Source of the DNA: Ditylenchus dipsaci
Taxonomy: Eukaryota > Nematoda > Chromadorea > Rhabditida > Anguinidae
Direction of reading: 5' to 3'
NCBI GenBank assembly: GCA_004194705.1
Contig: SADC01000312.1
Coordinates: forward strand, 310,001-374,000
Length of the DNA: 64,000 nt
How positions within the stretch are numbered: the first letter of the stretch is position 1; each line of letters starts with the position of its first letter. Position numbers and translations under genes: made by a program. The notes under the pieces were generated by a model. The model ran no database searches. It saw only the letters and a program-made list of their open reading frames with translations, and was not told the DNA's origin. Positions 1 through 12,401 of this stretch are shown here, one piece after another.

Positions 1-64
1 CCAAAAATCACTCTGTATTTTGATCATTTTTCAACAAGTAGTGAAAGGAAAATTTTTTACTTAC

Positions 65-3000
65 TCTAAATGTGTCGTAGAGTCGATCCAGCTCCTGGTC
101 CAATGACTTTATGGTATTGCCCTAGAACAGAGTAGAAAAATAGGGAATTTTTTGTTGAGAAACTAAAAGACTATTTTACCAAAATATCAAAAGTCTCGTT
201 GAGACTTTGGGATCCAATGATTTGTTGTTGACCAAGCTGCTCCAAAGCATTGCTTTCTACGTTCACCTTGTCTCTTTCGCGTAGTATTTCTCTGGCTTCA
301 AATTTAAATTACCGTATTTCCTCTAATAAGCGCCCCCCCCTCGACATTGATGGTCTGGATCTCAATGTAGAAGCAATATTTTGCAAAGCTGTTTGATACG
401 TTTTCTTAACTCCCACGAGCTCTACCGATTCCACTTTTTAGATTTCGGTTGAGCACCCGAAAATCTCGAAATCGAATTCCAAATTTTCTAATTTTTGGGA
501 GTTTGAAAAATAAGCGCCCCAGGGCGCTTATTAGAGGAAAAACGGTAGTTAAATCATTAAATATATATTTTGACAGTCAAATCTCTTCAAATCGCCACCC
601 TAAAGGTCGGTCTCTTGGAATGGTGGTCGTGATAGATTTGACTTTGAAAGATCATAGCCGTGCGCGGCTATGGTCTTTTCCACAGGGGGATACATGTTAC
701 GTGGGATTCTTGATCATTTTGTTTTACCGATCAGTGAAAAATTCTGACGGATGGGCACTCCCTGACTACGCTACTGAATTAAAAAGATTTTTTCGAACAA
801 TCTTATATCAAGGCTCGCTCACAATGGAGGTAGGGAGTCGGAAGTCGGTAGTCTGAATCTGACTTTTCGTTCTTTCGGTCCAATTATCAGAAAGGTGTTT
901 TTCGGGAAAAGAAATTCGAGATGGATAAGCGATAAATCCCTTTACAGACCAGAAAAATGATGAAAACTCGGACCAGGATTAAACTCCCCGCAGGATTCTT
1001 GGGCGGATTCTTAAAATTTTATCTGAGTTTTCATGACTAATCAATTTCTAGTCCTGCATCACAATCACATTTTCAGTGGTCATGTAATTTAAAGTTGTTT
1101 AAAATCGTAAAAGCAAAAGTGCCCGCCTCCTCCAATGAGTATCTTTGTCTAAGCCCAGCTATTTCGGTTCCTCTGATTTTTTTCAACTAAATCCATTGCA
1201 ATGTAGAGTGCGTTGGGCTTTGGGAGCGAAGTGTCCAAATACCCTTGGTATTGTCGGTGCAAAAGGTTTAAAATAAGTGAAAAATGAAAAAAGTAGACTT
1301 AGACCAAATACTCTTTGGTGCTGTTGGCTGTTGTCGTTTGAAATAACATTTTTAACTTGATAGTCAATAAAAAAATTCCCTTTAAAAAATTAAACCTTTC
1401 AAAATTAATTTGTTTCTGGCTTCAGGGTAGTCGCAGAGCACTTCCAAAACATCTTCTTGCTTGAGCACATAAACTTCTGAGTAGCCCACTGAGCGCAAAG
1501 AGTGAAGCCTCCTGTTGGAGCGGTTTTGATCCATCACTTTTAAAATGGACAATTCTCCAAAGTAGGAGCCTTCTTTGAGTGTTTCTAACAATAGGCCGAT
1601 GGAGGAGATGGACTCTAACGTCCCACTTTTAACTATGAACATTTCCTGGAAAATTTGTTTGGGTACAAAAAGCAAAATATATCCTCAGGTTTTATATAGG
1701 GTAACCAATTTCAATTGATTCTTGTTTAGTCCCTTCTGTGGTTTGGACCCTGTATTTGAAGGTGTACATGGCTGTAGACCACACTACAGGGAAAGGGATG
1801 TTGGAACAAGCAAAATGGCTTTTGTAATTTTTTCTCATACTGATTGTTCTTTTAATAAATTTTATTGAACTTTGCTTTCAGTTAAAAAGGCAAAACCTTA
1901 GCTACATCTCCACTCCGGCACAAAAAGTCGTTAGGAGCAAACATGTGCATTTGAAGGCGGAGAACCAGTTCATACAGCAGACTAGCTTCACAGTCCGCCA
2001 GTAACTCCACTTTTCTCAGGTTATCCATGTGCAGGTGGACCTTCAAAGAAGATTTTTAAAATGATTTATCACAGACAATTAGGAACTTACAGCCAGCTCG
2101 CCTTGCAGACGAGGAGGAATACTGTCCATAATCAGCTAAAATTTTTGAAAAAGTTGCAGACCACCTATTGGTACAACGGAAAGGCATAATATTTTCGGGA
2201 ATACTCCCGGCCATAATTTTGTTTTTTTTAAAATAGTTTTACTACTTACATTTTCATCGCTGATCATGGCATGTTGTTGAATATAGCCCACACAGTCCAT
2301 GACCCTCCTTTGGATGTCCGTCGACACATGCCTAATAATTTTGTATGGAATTAAAATCGAGACGAAATAGAATATGAAACCTGTAGTTCATGTAGAACTT
2401 GATTCCATCCATCAACTGTTGTATTTCAGCCCTGCCTCTGTTCATCGTGGTCACTACATTACCCACACTTCTATATTACATTAACTATACAGTCAAACCT
2501 CCCGATAACGAACCCCCGAAAGTTCGTTCCCGCCTAGGGTCCGACACTTTTTTACCTCGATTTTTTAAAATTTTTCTATTTATGTTTTCACAGTCTGGCT
2601 GCAAATATCGTCAGGATTACGTTTTCACCTATAGTTTTAGCGAAAGAAAAACTTTTGACCTTAAAAAAGCAAAACCTCTCATTAACGTAACCGATTTTCA
2701 AAAACCTTACGTTAATGGGAAGTTTTGCTTTTTTAAGGTCAAAAGTTTTTCTTTCGCTAAAACTATAGGTGAAAACGTAATCCTGACGATATTTGCAGCC
2801 ATACTGCAAAAACAGAAATAGAAAATTTTTTAAAAAATCGAGGTAAAAAAGTGTCGGACCCTAGGCGGGAACGAACTTTCGGGGGTTCGTTATTGGAAGG
2901 TTTGACTGTATTGGTATAGAAACATACAAATTGGGTTATTAAATCTTTTCAAGAACAGTTACCACCCTTCTGTAAAATCCCTTTAAAAATTTTCGAAACA

Positions 3001-5321
3001 CGCCTTCCGCTTCCTGTATCCAAATACCTTATTTTTTGCAACCACTAATGGTGAACCATAGTAACCAACTTACCCAACGATTACGGCGAACACAAGCACA
3101 CCGACAATAGAGTCGAAGACCTCCAGGAAATTGTGAAGTGCTTCAGTGGGTAAGGCTGCAAAGGTATAACAGTGAAAAAAAGAGATGCCAAATTCGATTG
3201 ATCATAACAGAAAATTTGCATTATCAAGCAAAATTTAATGATTAGTCAAGTGCCAAATAGACCTGTTGTCCACTAGTAGTCAAAGTAAGCGATGACCAGT
3301 AAATACTCAGACTGTACTGCTTGGTGAAATTGGAGAATTCAATCACTCGAATACGGTCTTCTCCTTGTTCTGTTCTAAAAAAACAAATGGTCTTATACAG
3401 CCAGATCTCGAATACCCTACATCTTATATAACTGATAGCCTCAGTCGACCGCAGCCCTATGCTTGTCCCTAGGGTGACGGATAACTTAGACCCTCGAGCA
3501 TTATTTGCTATGTTCGTCCTACCCCCTCCTCCTACCCCAATAGCTAGTGTTATTTACCCGTCTCCAATAATTTTTTCTTCCCTAATTTTCCTTTCACAAT
3601 TCGACTTACTGATTCTCCCAATATTCCATCATTTGAGGAATGTAGTTGTCGCGGTCATTCACATCCAAAGCTGTTTCGTTAAAACCACAGCTTTGGTCTG
3701 GATCTGTCAGTAGGATGTCACAGGTGGCAAATAGGGGATCCGCTATTTTGACGTAGTTGAATTCCCAGGCTGTGAAACTCGTGGCTGAACAACCAAAAAG
3801 ATAAAGTTGGTGTGTAAAGTATGCCTTTTATGTCCTTTTCTCAAACTATTAAACTTTAATTTTTTGTTTTTTTCAGATTTTGTTCTCAGTTTTAGCTTCG
3901 GTAGCCAAGCTCCCACTCGGATCAAACCAATAAAAGATGTATGAGCTGATTTTTCAGCACTTGGGTAATCTAGTGAAGGAACAATGGTCGAAAACAGTTC
4001 AAATGTATCACCACTAATCCCCTTTCAAAAAAAATCCATTAAAGCTTACACAAAATGCCATGTATCAAACTGATTTTGAAGTAGAGAGCTGCATTCCAGT
4101 GGAAAAGAACTACACACACAACGGCTATGTGGAAGATACGAAAACCTTAATCTAATGTGGTCAGAAAAATACAGAGAGAAATGAGTATAAATTGTGACCA
4201 TTAGGGTAGTTGGTTCGCATATTGGTCTTTTCCACAAACTCCCAGACTCGATAGGCTAAAATCAGAGAGTATTAACGCACTTCAGCTGAAGGAAGAAACT
4301 TAAATTTTAATAGTCGATTCACCCGCATAATGGAGTATTTGTGGTCTACCAACAAAATGAGATCTGTAGGCAAAACTGCCAAGAAATCCATCGCGAAATT
4401 TCGACTGAAAATGTTTCATTAGAACATTTCAATAAGGGAATTCAGAATAAAAAAGGGGCAATTATTGGTGCGCCTTGCTATTAGCGCTGGCCCAAAGTGT
4501 AATTTAGTCAAAACCGGAAAACCCAAATCATTGAGTTATGACGCAAATTTTTAAAATAAATTTAGGACAATTAGGACAAAAAGGGGACAACTTTTCACTA
4601 AAGTGTGCTTACTCACGGAGTGAAAAAAATGGTTTACCCAGGATACCATCGAAAAAATGGTGTCACCAATGCCGTCACATCACTGGTCTCATCAAAACTC
4701 CAACAATTACCTCTTGAAATATTTTTTCGCTAGTCGTTTCCAATTCCTGATAGTCAGGCCATCTTCCATCATCGCTACAAATAACCGATTCAGTCCTTGA
4801 ATAATATGCAAAAAAGACTCAAACCAACTTAATTTGGCATTGATCAATATGTCGAGCACAAAAATGAAATCAAAAATCAAGTTGAGGCTCAGCCAGACAT
4901 GAAAAAAATCGCCTTGAGTGTCGTCGAACACAAATATAACACACATGAATGAGTTGTACAAGAAGCCTATGTAGACGAAAAAGGTCCAGTAGTAGTAGAA
5001 AGACTTGCCTGGGTCTATGCTTTCTGTGGGTAGATTTCTAAATTATTTTTTAAATTGATCGAACCTCGGCAAATATGTGAAATAGCTTGGAAAAAGAGTG
5101 GTGAAAAAGACTCACATAAGTTTATTTTTGGCAGATTTGAAATTTTCAATGGTAGCTGTTGTAAATCTATTGAAACAGGAAACATTTGGTGCTGATGAAT
5201 CTGTTAAAAGTGCTTCTTGTGAATGGGGTGCAGGCTCAATTGGAGGCAAGGGAGCTACGGGCTTAGGCATTTCCGCCGGCGTGGTGTTGTTTGTATGAAG
5301 TGCTGGTGACAGGACTTGACC
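65..5321 (-). CDS. Cyclic-nucleotide-gated (CNG) cation channel subunit, both ends incomplete
   Basis: Opens a cation pore in the membrane on cGMP/cAMP binding; in animals typically in sensory neurons. Sixteen inferred exons: 5116-5321 (Pro-rich N-terminus), 4711-5037 (S1-S2), 4277-4404 and 4199-4255 (S3-S4; NRLLKF ... TNYPNGF), 4050-4145 (S5; LFHWNAALY), 3917-3945, 3610-3784, 3263-3374 (pore; YWSSLTLTTSGQQ), 3074-3155 (S6), 2381-2470, 2250-2331, 2091-2135 (C-linker; IPPRLQGEL), 1897-2040 and 1396-1645 (cyclic-nucleotide-binding domain; GSYFGELS, DYPEAR), 180-295 and 65-121 (C-terminal coiled coil). Splice phases agree at most junctions. The channel filter reads TTSGQQ where canonical alpha subunits have TTIGET, and the loop between S5 and the pore is far longer than usual. 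The 3' end runs past base 1; the true start may lie upstream of 5321. The intron after RLLKF is either only 21 nt or carries a 1-base error. A HCN or KCNH channel is less likely because the pore lacks GYG/GFG. Confidence 0.9.
312..545. mobile_element. CCGTATTT-family MITE, GCGCC subtype
   Basis: Terminal inverted repeats ACCGTATTTCCTCTAATAAG and its complement are flanked by TA (310-311 and 546-547), with a GGGCGCTTATT inner repeat. It lies in an intron of the CNG channel gene. The TA duplication suggests Tc1/mariner-type mobilisation (inference). The interior contains GAGCACCCGAAAATC, shared with the copies at 10 kb, 53 kb and 62 kb. Confidence 0.8.
2490..2908. mobile_element. Foldback MITE with CAGTCAAACCT ends, TA target
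   Basis: Almost the entire 419 bp folds on itself: CAGTCAAACCTCCCGATAAC at the left end pairs with the right end, and the centre is near 2700. TA dinucleotides flank both sides (2488-2489, 2909-2910), as in Tc1/mariner-type elements. It sits in the CNG gene intron between the S6 exon and the C-linker exon. Diverged relatives are at 14932-15335, about 16728-16966, 20129-20535 and about 28590-28940. Confidence 0.85.
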
Positions 5322-5486
5322 CTATTTTTTAACTTGAAATTTACCTCTCAAAATGGCATAATTTAATTTGGTTTGCGAAAAAGCTAAAATAGGTCACGAA
5401 AAAGATTATTTTTTTTCACGAAAAACTTAAATATTTCTAAGTTTTTGTTATAACTTTTTGTTAACTTTTCTAATATTGTGTAGTCC

Positions 5487-5905
5487 AGGATCTCAGCTTT
5501 CTAACAAGCTATCAACTGACCAAATGATGTTTCAAAAAGTTGGAGGAAAAGTTCTTTGAATAGAGTAAATTTTTCCGAAAATTTGGTCCATTTGAAGACC
5601 TTTTCGGTTCTTTTTGGTTATCGGGAATACCCGATTCTTACGCATAAATTGTCTTAGCACGACTGAGGTCGGGTATTCCCGATAACCAAAAAGAACCCCT
5701 TTTCCTCCAACTATTTGAAATATCATTTGGTGAGTTGATAGCAGTGTTTTCAAAAGTCATAGGCATAGTTTGACTAGAATTTTGACTGTAATTATGCCTA
5801 TGACTTTGAAATTATGCCTATGACTATGACTTTGAAACTATGCCTATGACTTTTGAAAACACTGGTTGATAGCTTGTTAGAAAGCTGAGATTCTGGGCTA
5901 CAAGC
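5487..5905. mobile_element. Foldback element, interrupted by a hAT MITE
   Basis: The left arm (AGGATCTCAGCTTTCTAACAAGC...) pairs with the right arm that ends near 5905. An inner perfect stem around GGTTATCGGGAATACCCGA (about 5617-5690) closes it. The right arm is split by the insertion at 5742-5864. No protein is encoded. It separates the start regions of the divergent CNG and claspin genes. Confidence 0.75.
5742..5864. mobile_element. 123-bp hAT MITE made of an ATGCCTATGACTTT word
   Basis: Ends CAGTGTTTTCAAAAG and its complement, flanked by an exact 8-bp direct repeat GTTGATAG (5734-5741 and 5865-5872), which is diagnostic of hAT insertion. The interior consists of repeats of ATGCCTATGACTTTGAAA. 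The same CAGTGTTTTC end occurs on the larger element at 39966-40640. Confidence 0.9.
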
Positions 5906-6229
5906 TATTAAAAAGATTTCGAAAAATTAACACGATGTGTTCCCTTTGTCTTAGTCCCTCCCCAGGAATTTGGTAAGAGGTGGAGGCCTAGTGTCATGGC
6001 AGCTCGTTGTCCCGGTAATCCAAAAGAGGTGATTCAATTCCAGCCACCACCGTTTTCCTCTGGACAAAATCAATTGCACATCAGCAGTAAACGCCTATTT
6101 AAAATATTTTCCGTGTGCTGAGATATAGGTCTTCGAAGTCAGGTGTGGGTCTATTTTAGAGAAAATACAGTATTTCGCGGCAGAAAAACATTTTTGTTCA
6201 ACGTCTCGTCTATTTTCAGTCTAATCAAA

Positions 6230-8031
6230 ATGGGTATCAGCTTAACCGAATACTATCGTCACAAGCAGGGGTTGAAGAAAAGCTTGGCAGCCAAATCCAG
6301 AGAGCAAATGAAACGTCGGCACTCCTTCTTCAACATGGAAAATGAAATTGTGGATGAGCATGACCAATCAGAGGAAGAAGAGGAAGAAGCCGATATCTTG
6401 GTTATCATTGACGAACCGGAAGAAAGCACAGCCGACCAATGCAGTATTCATTCAAATGAAGTTGATCCAGCCAGTCCAGAGAAGAAAGCAGATGAGGGTT
6501 CAATCATTGAGAAACTTTCAATCGATGGTCAAGATCTGAATGAGAAAGAAGGGGCTCAAATTGATCTGGTGGAATCTGTGCAAATTGATCAACAGGACTC
6601 TGAATCGGTGTCGTTGCCGTTTTCGCGCTCTAACTCAACCGTTAGCTCAATCCAGGACTGCGTGGAAGACCGCTCAATCGATGATGATCTCGCTGACAAG
6701 AGGTTGGAGCCGGAGCTTGGGTTTTCATCGGACTTGCTGCAGCTTGGTGAGAAAGAAGGCGGTGCTTCACAAGAACTTTTCAATGAGGCTCTCACTCTTT
6801 GTTCGGGAACTTTTGGTATGCTTTTGACTTGTCTCCTACTAACCTTAATTTTGACCAGACTTGGGGTCAGACACTGTTGCAACTCCAACTTCCAAGAGCA
6901 TCGACTTCTTCTCCAACAATGATCTATTTACGGTCGATGATGATGTCAGCAATTGCGAGGCTCTTCCAGAAGATTTCGATTCTCCGGATGAAGGTGATCT
7001 TGAGGAGTGCACTCCTAATCCAAAGGCTAGATTCGAAGTGTATGTGCTTGATCATCGTTTTTTGTATTCTTTATGTCCTTAATTTTCAGCCGTGATCTGT
7101 TCGACGATGAGGCTTCGCATTCAGGCGGTGAGAAGGACAGCGATGACGAAAATGGTCAAGACATTGACGAGTATGAGGAGGAAGCAAACGATGAGCAGGT
7201 CTCTATTCCAACTGTGATCTTGACTTCTATTCTAATTTAGCTGCCTTCTAACCATGTAATCGAGGAGGATTTGGCTCGCCAGTATATCAAGCAAAAGAAT
7301 GACGAAGAGAGCGCCGCTTGCGAATTCTGATGAACCGCTATCTTCCTGACGGAGAGTTGCACACTGAGAAGAACACAGACAGAAGCTTCCGGTTTCGAAT
7401 GCGTTCCGATGTCGATGTTGATTGGTCGAAGATTCTTGGCGCTGCCGCTGATATGGGCTTCCAAGCGGATGACGAAGATGAGGAAGAGATACAGGCTACA
7501 CAAGTCCGTGAGCGGAAGATTGAAATGATGAAGTGGCGCATCGAGCAAGCATCTAAGGTATTGTCTTGAAACTTAGATTTTTTAACCCTCTGCAAGTCTC
7601 TTGATGTTAATTAACTATCCTGATTTCTTGTTTAGGCACTCGGTGCTCAGGATATTTCCGCTGTTCAAGTTGACTCGGATTGCAGTGTGAACCATTCTTT
7701 GCTGAACTTCGGGGAAAATATTGCAAAGCGCATGAAAGGTGATAAATTTGTTCGAAAAATCATCAAAAATAATTCCTTTTTAGCGATTTCTGAGGAGCCA
7801 GTAATAATCAACGATGTGGCTGCAAATCTGTTGAATGAAGTGGGTGTCAAGCAACCAGAGCTTCTTCTTCGAGACTCTCTTCTAAAGAATGCTAGTGTTC
7901 TTGGTCCTCTGCTCAGGGAAACTTCGTCGAGGAAGGTCTTGGCAAATGGTGTTTCTTCCAAAGCTCGCAGTCGTGCACTCTTCCTGTCGGATGATGCGAC
8001 TAAAGGAATCGCCAGAAAATTTGCCAAATGA
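6230..8031 (+). CDS. CLSPN: Claspin-like DNA replication checkpoint protein
   Basis: Claspin is a fork-associated mediator that helps ATR activate CHK1. Eight inferred exons: 6230-6815, 6859-7037, 7090-7198, 7241-7557, 7636-7738 and 7784-8031, with small uncertainties. An acceptor TTTTCAG ends 10 nt before ATG 6230, typical of a trans-spliced leader site. The protein starts MGISLTEYYRHKQG, is strongly acidic with long Glu/Asp runs, and contains a claspin-like basic stretch (RRLRIL, then DRSFRFRM with Arg/Phe alternation, about 7310-7420). AATAAA follows at 8131-8136. Two frame problems exist: the 7037/7090 junction does not keep phase, and around 7301-7312 (GAAGAGAGCGCC) the frame shifts by one. 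They may be assembly errors or signs of decay. The family call rests on overall composition and the FRFR region, so another acidic nuclear protein remains possible. Confidence 0.6.
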
Positions 8032-8042
8032 AAGCCGGTTAA

Positions 8043-9520
8043 CTAACCATCGGAAATTGAATTAACTCTCTGATATATTTTAAAACTTTGTCTTTTGTCT
8101 CGTTTGAGTGTTGTGGTTTTTGTTGCGTCCAATAAAGTCTTGAGCTTGCTTACCGTGCCGTTAAGTGCAACTGCAATAGTATCCGGTTGATCAACGTTAG
8201 TGTGGTTTGTTCGCTCATTTGGAACTACTCGAACACTTTTTCTTCTTTTGCTTATATTGGAAGATGGTCTGCTCGTGTCAGGAGCTTCTACTTGAAGATT
8301 GGTTATGGAACCGATCACCTCTAAATACTTTTTTTTGTTATTGGATGACGTTTAGCTTGGACGGCTTAGTCAAAATAGAGTACCCAGGTTATTGTTGGAG
8401 CCTTTGAGGGATGCCACTCTAGATAAGGTGACAGGCAGAGGTTCGAAGACCAATGAAGAGTTCAGTTGATGTTTTATATTGTCTGCCAATAACTTTTCTG
8501 CGCCCACTCGCTCTGTTTGCACTGAAAGGAGCCAGTGCTTGATGACCTAAAGTAGATTGACACAAATAAAACTTTTTTCCGTATTTTTATACAGTTTGCT
8601 GCTAATTTAAAGGGGAGAGGGAACTTCCTATACGCGTCGCCTTAGGCCACAGGTTCGACTACCACTGGCTGTAAACCATATTTTTTTTCTTTTTTTATTA
8701 ACAAGTTCAGTGTCAAGATGATCCTCACACTCTTGGCTATCCAATAAGACTTTAAGCACAGGCTTTTACACCTACCGCAGCTTGTATCCAGGCTAAAATA
8801 GGCCAAATTTCCGAAAATCGATGGTTTTCGGGGTTTTTCTTTGACTGGTTTCACTGAAAATTTGTGACTTTTTTCCTGCAAGTCACAAGTTTCATACATC
8901 AGAATGTAGCCAAGACTCTAGGCTTTCATTTGAGCTATAAATAAAGAAAAAGTTAGCATAGAGTTAGAGCTAGAATTATAAAAACATACAGCGATGTCCA
9001 ATTCCATGACATCCTACCCGGGACTATCTAAGAACTTTTCGGTAGTATCCTGGAACTGACGTTTTTTCGTAATTTTAATTCACATACTCATTTGCAACCT
9101 CATACTCAAAATGTAGCCCTGCTTCTTGGCGTCATTTTCAGTATATAGTTGTAAATGAGCATCTCAATTAAAATTGCAAAAAAAGTCAGTGCCAAAGTAA
9201 TATAGGCGATGCGTATAGGAAGTTCCACCTCCCCCCCCTTTGAATTTGGCTCAGATTAGCATGCGTACCGGTTCCTGTTTCCGGTCTATTCAAATACCGA
9301 GCTGGACTTCTGAAAATTCTATCCGAGTGAAACGGGAACTCGGGATGCGTACTTTTTTATATATAGAAAAAGCTAGTATTTGCGAAGAAAAATCCAAAAT
9401 ATATACCATAGTGACACCAACAACATCTGCAAATTTCGGCTTCCATTCTCGCACTCTCTCGCCAGTTGTGTTTTGTGTATTATCCTCAGAAATAGCTACA
9501 TTCACACCGGGAGATGACAT
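8043..9520 (-). CDS. Unrecognised 184-residue protein, three exons
   Basis: I do not recognise the family. Exons 9407-9520 (start MSSPGVNVAIS), 8384-8546 and 8043-8320 join in phase with canonical GT/AG sites: GTATAT...TTTAG and GTACTC...TTAGAG-type borders. The middle exon has a helical character (VIKHWLLSVQTERVGAEKLL). The last exon is basic and Ser/Thr-rich (SKRRKSVRVVPNE), perhaps a nuclear-localisation patch. No signal peptide or membrane segment is visible. The first intron (8547-9406) is almost filled by the MITE at 8607-9242. The gene converges on claspin, with 11 bp between the two stop codons. Confidence 0.6.
8131..8136 (+). terminator. Polyadenylation signal of the claspin-like gene
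   Basis: AATAAA lies 100 nt after the stop codon at 8031. It falls inside the last exon of the convergent gene on the other strand, so the two 3' ends overlap. Confidence 0.55.
8607..9242. mobile_element. MITE with GGAACTTCCTATACGC ends
   Basis: The left end (AAAGGGGAGAGGGAACTTCC TATACGCGTCGCC, split here for length) matches the complement of the right end (about 9207-9242). The interior is not obviously coding. It sits inside the first intron of the minus-strand gene. No clean target duplication could be assigned. Confidence 0.7.
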
Positions 9521-9529
9521 TGCATAAGA

Positions 9530-10050
9530 AAATTGGTTCTTTAATTACTCCACAAATATTTGTCGCTCATATTCCTTTGTCAAATCTTCTTGGAAGTTGT
9601 TGCCAGGGAAACATTATCTCTTTTTTCAACAAGTTTTACATAACACTTTCATATGGAGAAAGGGCAAATCTTCTAGGTAAGAATATTCTTTTTCCGTAAA
9701 AAATATCTTGCGAATTGTGTTGTATGTTTCACATATTCCGAATACTTAATCTGGCATTTATAACCAGGCTAAACACTTCAGAAAAATTGGATTTAAATTC
9801 AAACGCAAAATTAGATTAAATTCAAAGTAGGACAAGTTACATTCCTCGGAGAGCAGTGAGCACAAATTTTTTTTCAGTGGATTAATATAACGAAATAAAA
9901 TTAATGAAAAAATTGATGATTGACAAGTGGTAACTAACAAAATCTGGCGTCACAAAACTAGGTTCCTTAAAGGACCATTGCCGTCTACGACAACGATTGT
10001 CCCCGTCAATCCAAAAAATTTTCCTAACATTGAATGAACTTGGTTTCTGT
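9530..10050. other. Intergenic, nothing firmly identified
   Basis: A 61-codon plus-strand ORF at 9514-9699 ends at a possible GTAAGA donor but has no neighbouring exon and no recognisable domain. I would not call it a gene. The rest is AT-rich non-coding sequence. Confidence 0.4.
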
Positions 10051-10053
10051 TTA

Positions 10054-10310
10054 CCGTATTCACTCTATTAACTCCCCACCCTCTTATAACTCCCCACCCT
10101 CTAATAAGTCCCTATCCTACGGACCCCACATCTCAGCCGAAAGCAAACATTTCACAAATCTGTTTTTTGCGTTTTCTTAGTTACTACGAGATTACCTAAT
10201 TCCAGTTTTCAAACTGTGATTGAGCACCCAAAAATCTCAAAATCGACCACAAAATTTTCCGCTTTTTGGGGGTTGAAAAATAACTCTCCATGGGGAGTTA
10301 ATAGAGTGAA
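10054..10310. mobile_element. CCGTATTC-family MITE, CTCCCCACC variant
   Basis: Begins ACCGTATTCACTCTATTAAC and ends GGGGAGTTAATAGAGTGAA, so the last few terminal bases of the right end are lost. GAGCACCCAAAAATCTC in the interior is shared with the other family members. Confidence 0.7.
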
Positions 10311-10769
10311 TTTGAAAAATCTGTACACAAGTTCGATGATTAGGTGAAATTTTTAGAATCGGCGAAGGACAGTTTAGAACGCGTGACCAAGTTCCTTTAA
10401 ATTTCTTTACAAACCGAACAGTTAACTTGTATGAGCTGGTTAGGCGGAAAAATAAATACGACAACAAGTAACAAGAAGACAATTAAAGAAAATCGTCATT
10501 ACAATAATAACAAATTTCTTGAATTTTCAAGTTGCTCTCTTAGCCGAAGTCGACCAAAAAATGGCGAAGAGGTTCTGAAATTATTTGTTAAATGATTTTT
10601 TGTAATAAAAAGGAGATCCCACAGAGTAGAACAACACATCTAAATGTTATGCATCAAATCCAGCCGGACACTCTTTTGATAAAATTTCAAACTCTATCAA
10701 ATGCGGATTAATAGACTCTTTTACCAACTTTCACCAAAATGGTGGAGTACAGTCCACTATCCATATACA

Positions 10770-11340
10770 GTCAAGTCTCGATTTAGTGTACATCCAATTT
10801 AGAGTCAATCTCTCTTTGGTGTACACCTGAACTCGACTTCGTTGGCCAGCGGTTAAGTAAAATGATTGCAGTTCAGCCTCTATTTACAAGGGAAGTACTA
10901 GAACTGATGATTGTAGGAAACATTGAGATTTGGTTTTTTAAGCAAATGGTTTATTCAACAAAACGCAGCACAAACTTAACAATAACAACATGAGCACCTT
11001 GGTTTTTTGTGCATTTCAACCATACTACATTAGTTGTGTCTAAATCTGTTCAGGTTGCGTTTTTCAATTTTTATTCACGACAGCTTGTAGAGCGTTAGTT
11101 TCTGAACCGAAATATACAGCTGTGACAGTCTGTCCCGTAAGTTTTATACTGATCAGTTCTGATCAGAGTTAAGGCCATTTTTTGATTTACAATTTCAAGA
11201 TTTTTCAGGTGTTGAAGAATAACAACCACCAAGTAAATACGGCATATAAAAGTTGTCGGTGGAATTCTTTCAAACTTTTGAGGGCTCACTCCAAATTTAA
11301 CTTTATCAGTTTGAAATAAAAATATTCATGCTTTATAAAA
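10770..11340. repeat. Mariner-like repeat fragment
   Basis: Starts TACAGTCAAGTCTCGATTTA and repeats a GTGTACACC word, as also seen near 19560, 44900 and 54985. An open frame on the minus strand (11095-11310) has no recognisable domain and is probably chance. Confidence 0.4.
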
Positions 11341-11719
11341 CATTCGTATAGTAGGCAGAAAGGCATAGTATAATAATAATAAAAGCTTTATACCAATTCT
11401 GGCTTGCTACAATGTTTCTACAAAAAGTTATTACAATATTATATTTGTTGCTTCCATTTTCAGTGTTACTGCATATTTCTAAAGGTTGTTTTCGACTTCT
11501 CAGCATTCTTTTGTATCTTTTTTCTCTATCACCTTACTAGTATTTTTGTATATCTATTCTTCAAGTGGTCTTTTACAAAACAAAGAAACAGATGCTAAAG
11601 TATAAAAGACAGAGATTTTAGAGGCAAAGATGTAATATAGTATAAATTTTTATTCTGAGTTCTAAAAATATGAGTTGCCAAAACTATGCGGCACTTATTA
11701 AAGCCATTTGCTACAGTAT

Positions 11720-11858
11720 ACCGTATTTCCTCTAATAAGCGCCCCCCCCCCTATTTTTTGACTAAAATTTTGGAGTTAAGGCCATTTCCGATTGACAATT
11801 TCAAAATTTTTAGGGGTTTGAAAAATAAGCGCCCGGGGCGCTTATTAGAGGAAATACG
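11720..11858. mobile_element. CCGTATTT-family MITE, GCGCC subtype
   Basis: 139 bp, ends CCGTATTTCCTCTAATAAGC and complement, flanked by TA (11718-11719, 11859-11860). Shorter than the 312-545 copy and carrying the same GCGCTTATTAGAGGAAATACGG end. Confidence 0.85.
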
Positions 11859-11963
11859 GTATCTAGTATGTTCATTGGAATAAATCTGAGCATAATAATA
11901 TTCGCTTGTCATAATGAGAAAGCTTTGATAAAGTATAATTGCGTAAGTTTACAAAAAAATTGT

Positions 11964-12165
11964 CAAAAGACGGTGGTTTTTGCGCGCAGTGGCATGCGAA
12001 AAATTTGAATTGGCGGGGGACACTTCTCTTTCGTCTCTCACTGTACTCTTTGGAGTCGTTCGAAATGACTCCAAAGAATAAAGTTTGAGACGAAAGAAAA
12101 GTGTCCCCCGCCGATTCGAATTTTGCACATGCCACTGCGCGCAAAAACCATGGTCCTTTAACATG
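11964..12165. repeat. Foldback repeat with TTTTTGCGCGCAGTGGCAT arms
   Basis: Two arms of about 90 bp pair almost perfectly (GGTTTTTGCGCGCAGTGGCA, then GGCGGGGGACACTT...), with an inner ACTCTTTGGAGTC turn. No target duplication was found. The ORFs read through it are by-products of the palindrome. Confidence 0.7.
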
Positions 12166-12401
12166 GAAGAGCCTAACTGTGACCTGGGGGAGCTTTCGAT
12201 GAGAGATTTTTTTTCTGCGTATTTTTGTAAAGCGTACATAAGTTCCTGACAAATCTGGCACAGCTTTTTTACTTCAAAAATGCAAAATTTTTTTTATCAC
12301 TTTATAGTTCAAAAGAAATAAATTCGTGCATTTTTCGGAATAAAGAGCTGCCCGCCGCAAATTCAAACAGACGAAACTCGTTGTCGTAGACGGCAATGAT
12401 A

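Noticed and set aside
2399..2821. 140-codon plus and 73-codon minus ORFs with the same residues
   Set aside because: Both read through the perfect foldback MITE 2490-2908, so the palindrome yields the same peptide on both strands.
6540..6888. Overlapping ORFs inside the claspin-like gene on both strands
   Set aside because: Shadows of the acidic claspin reading frame, produced by biased codon use.
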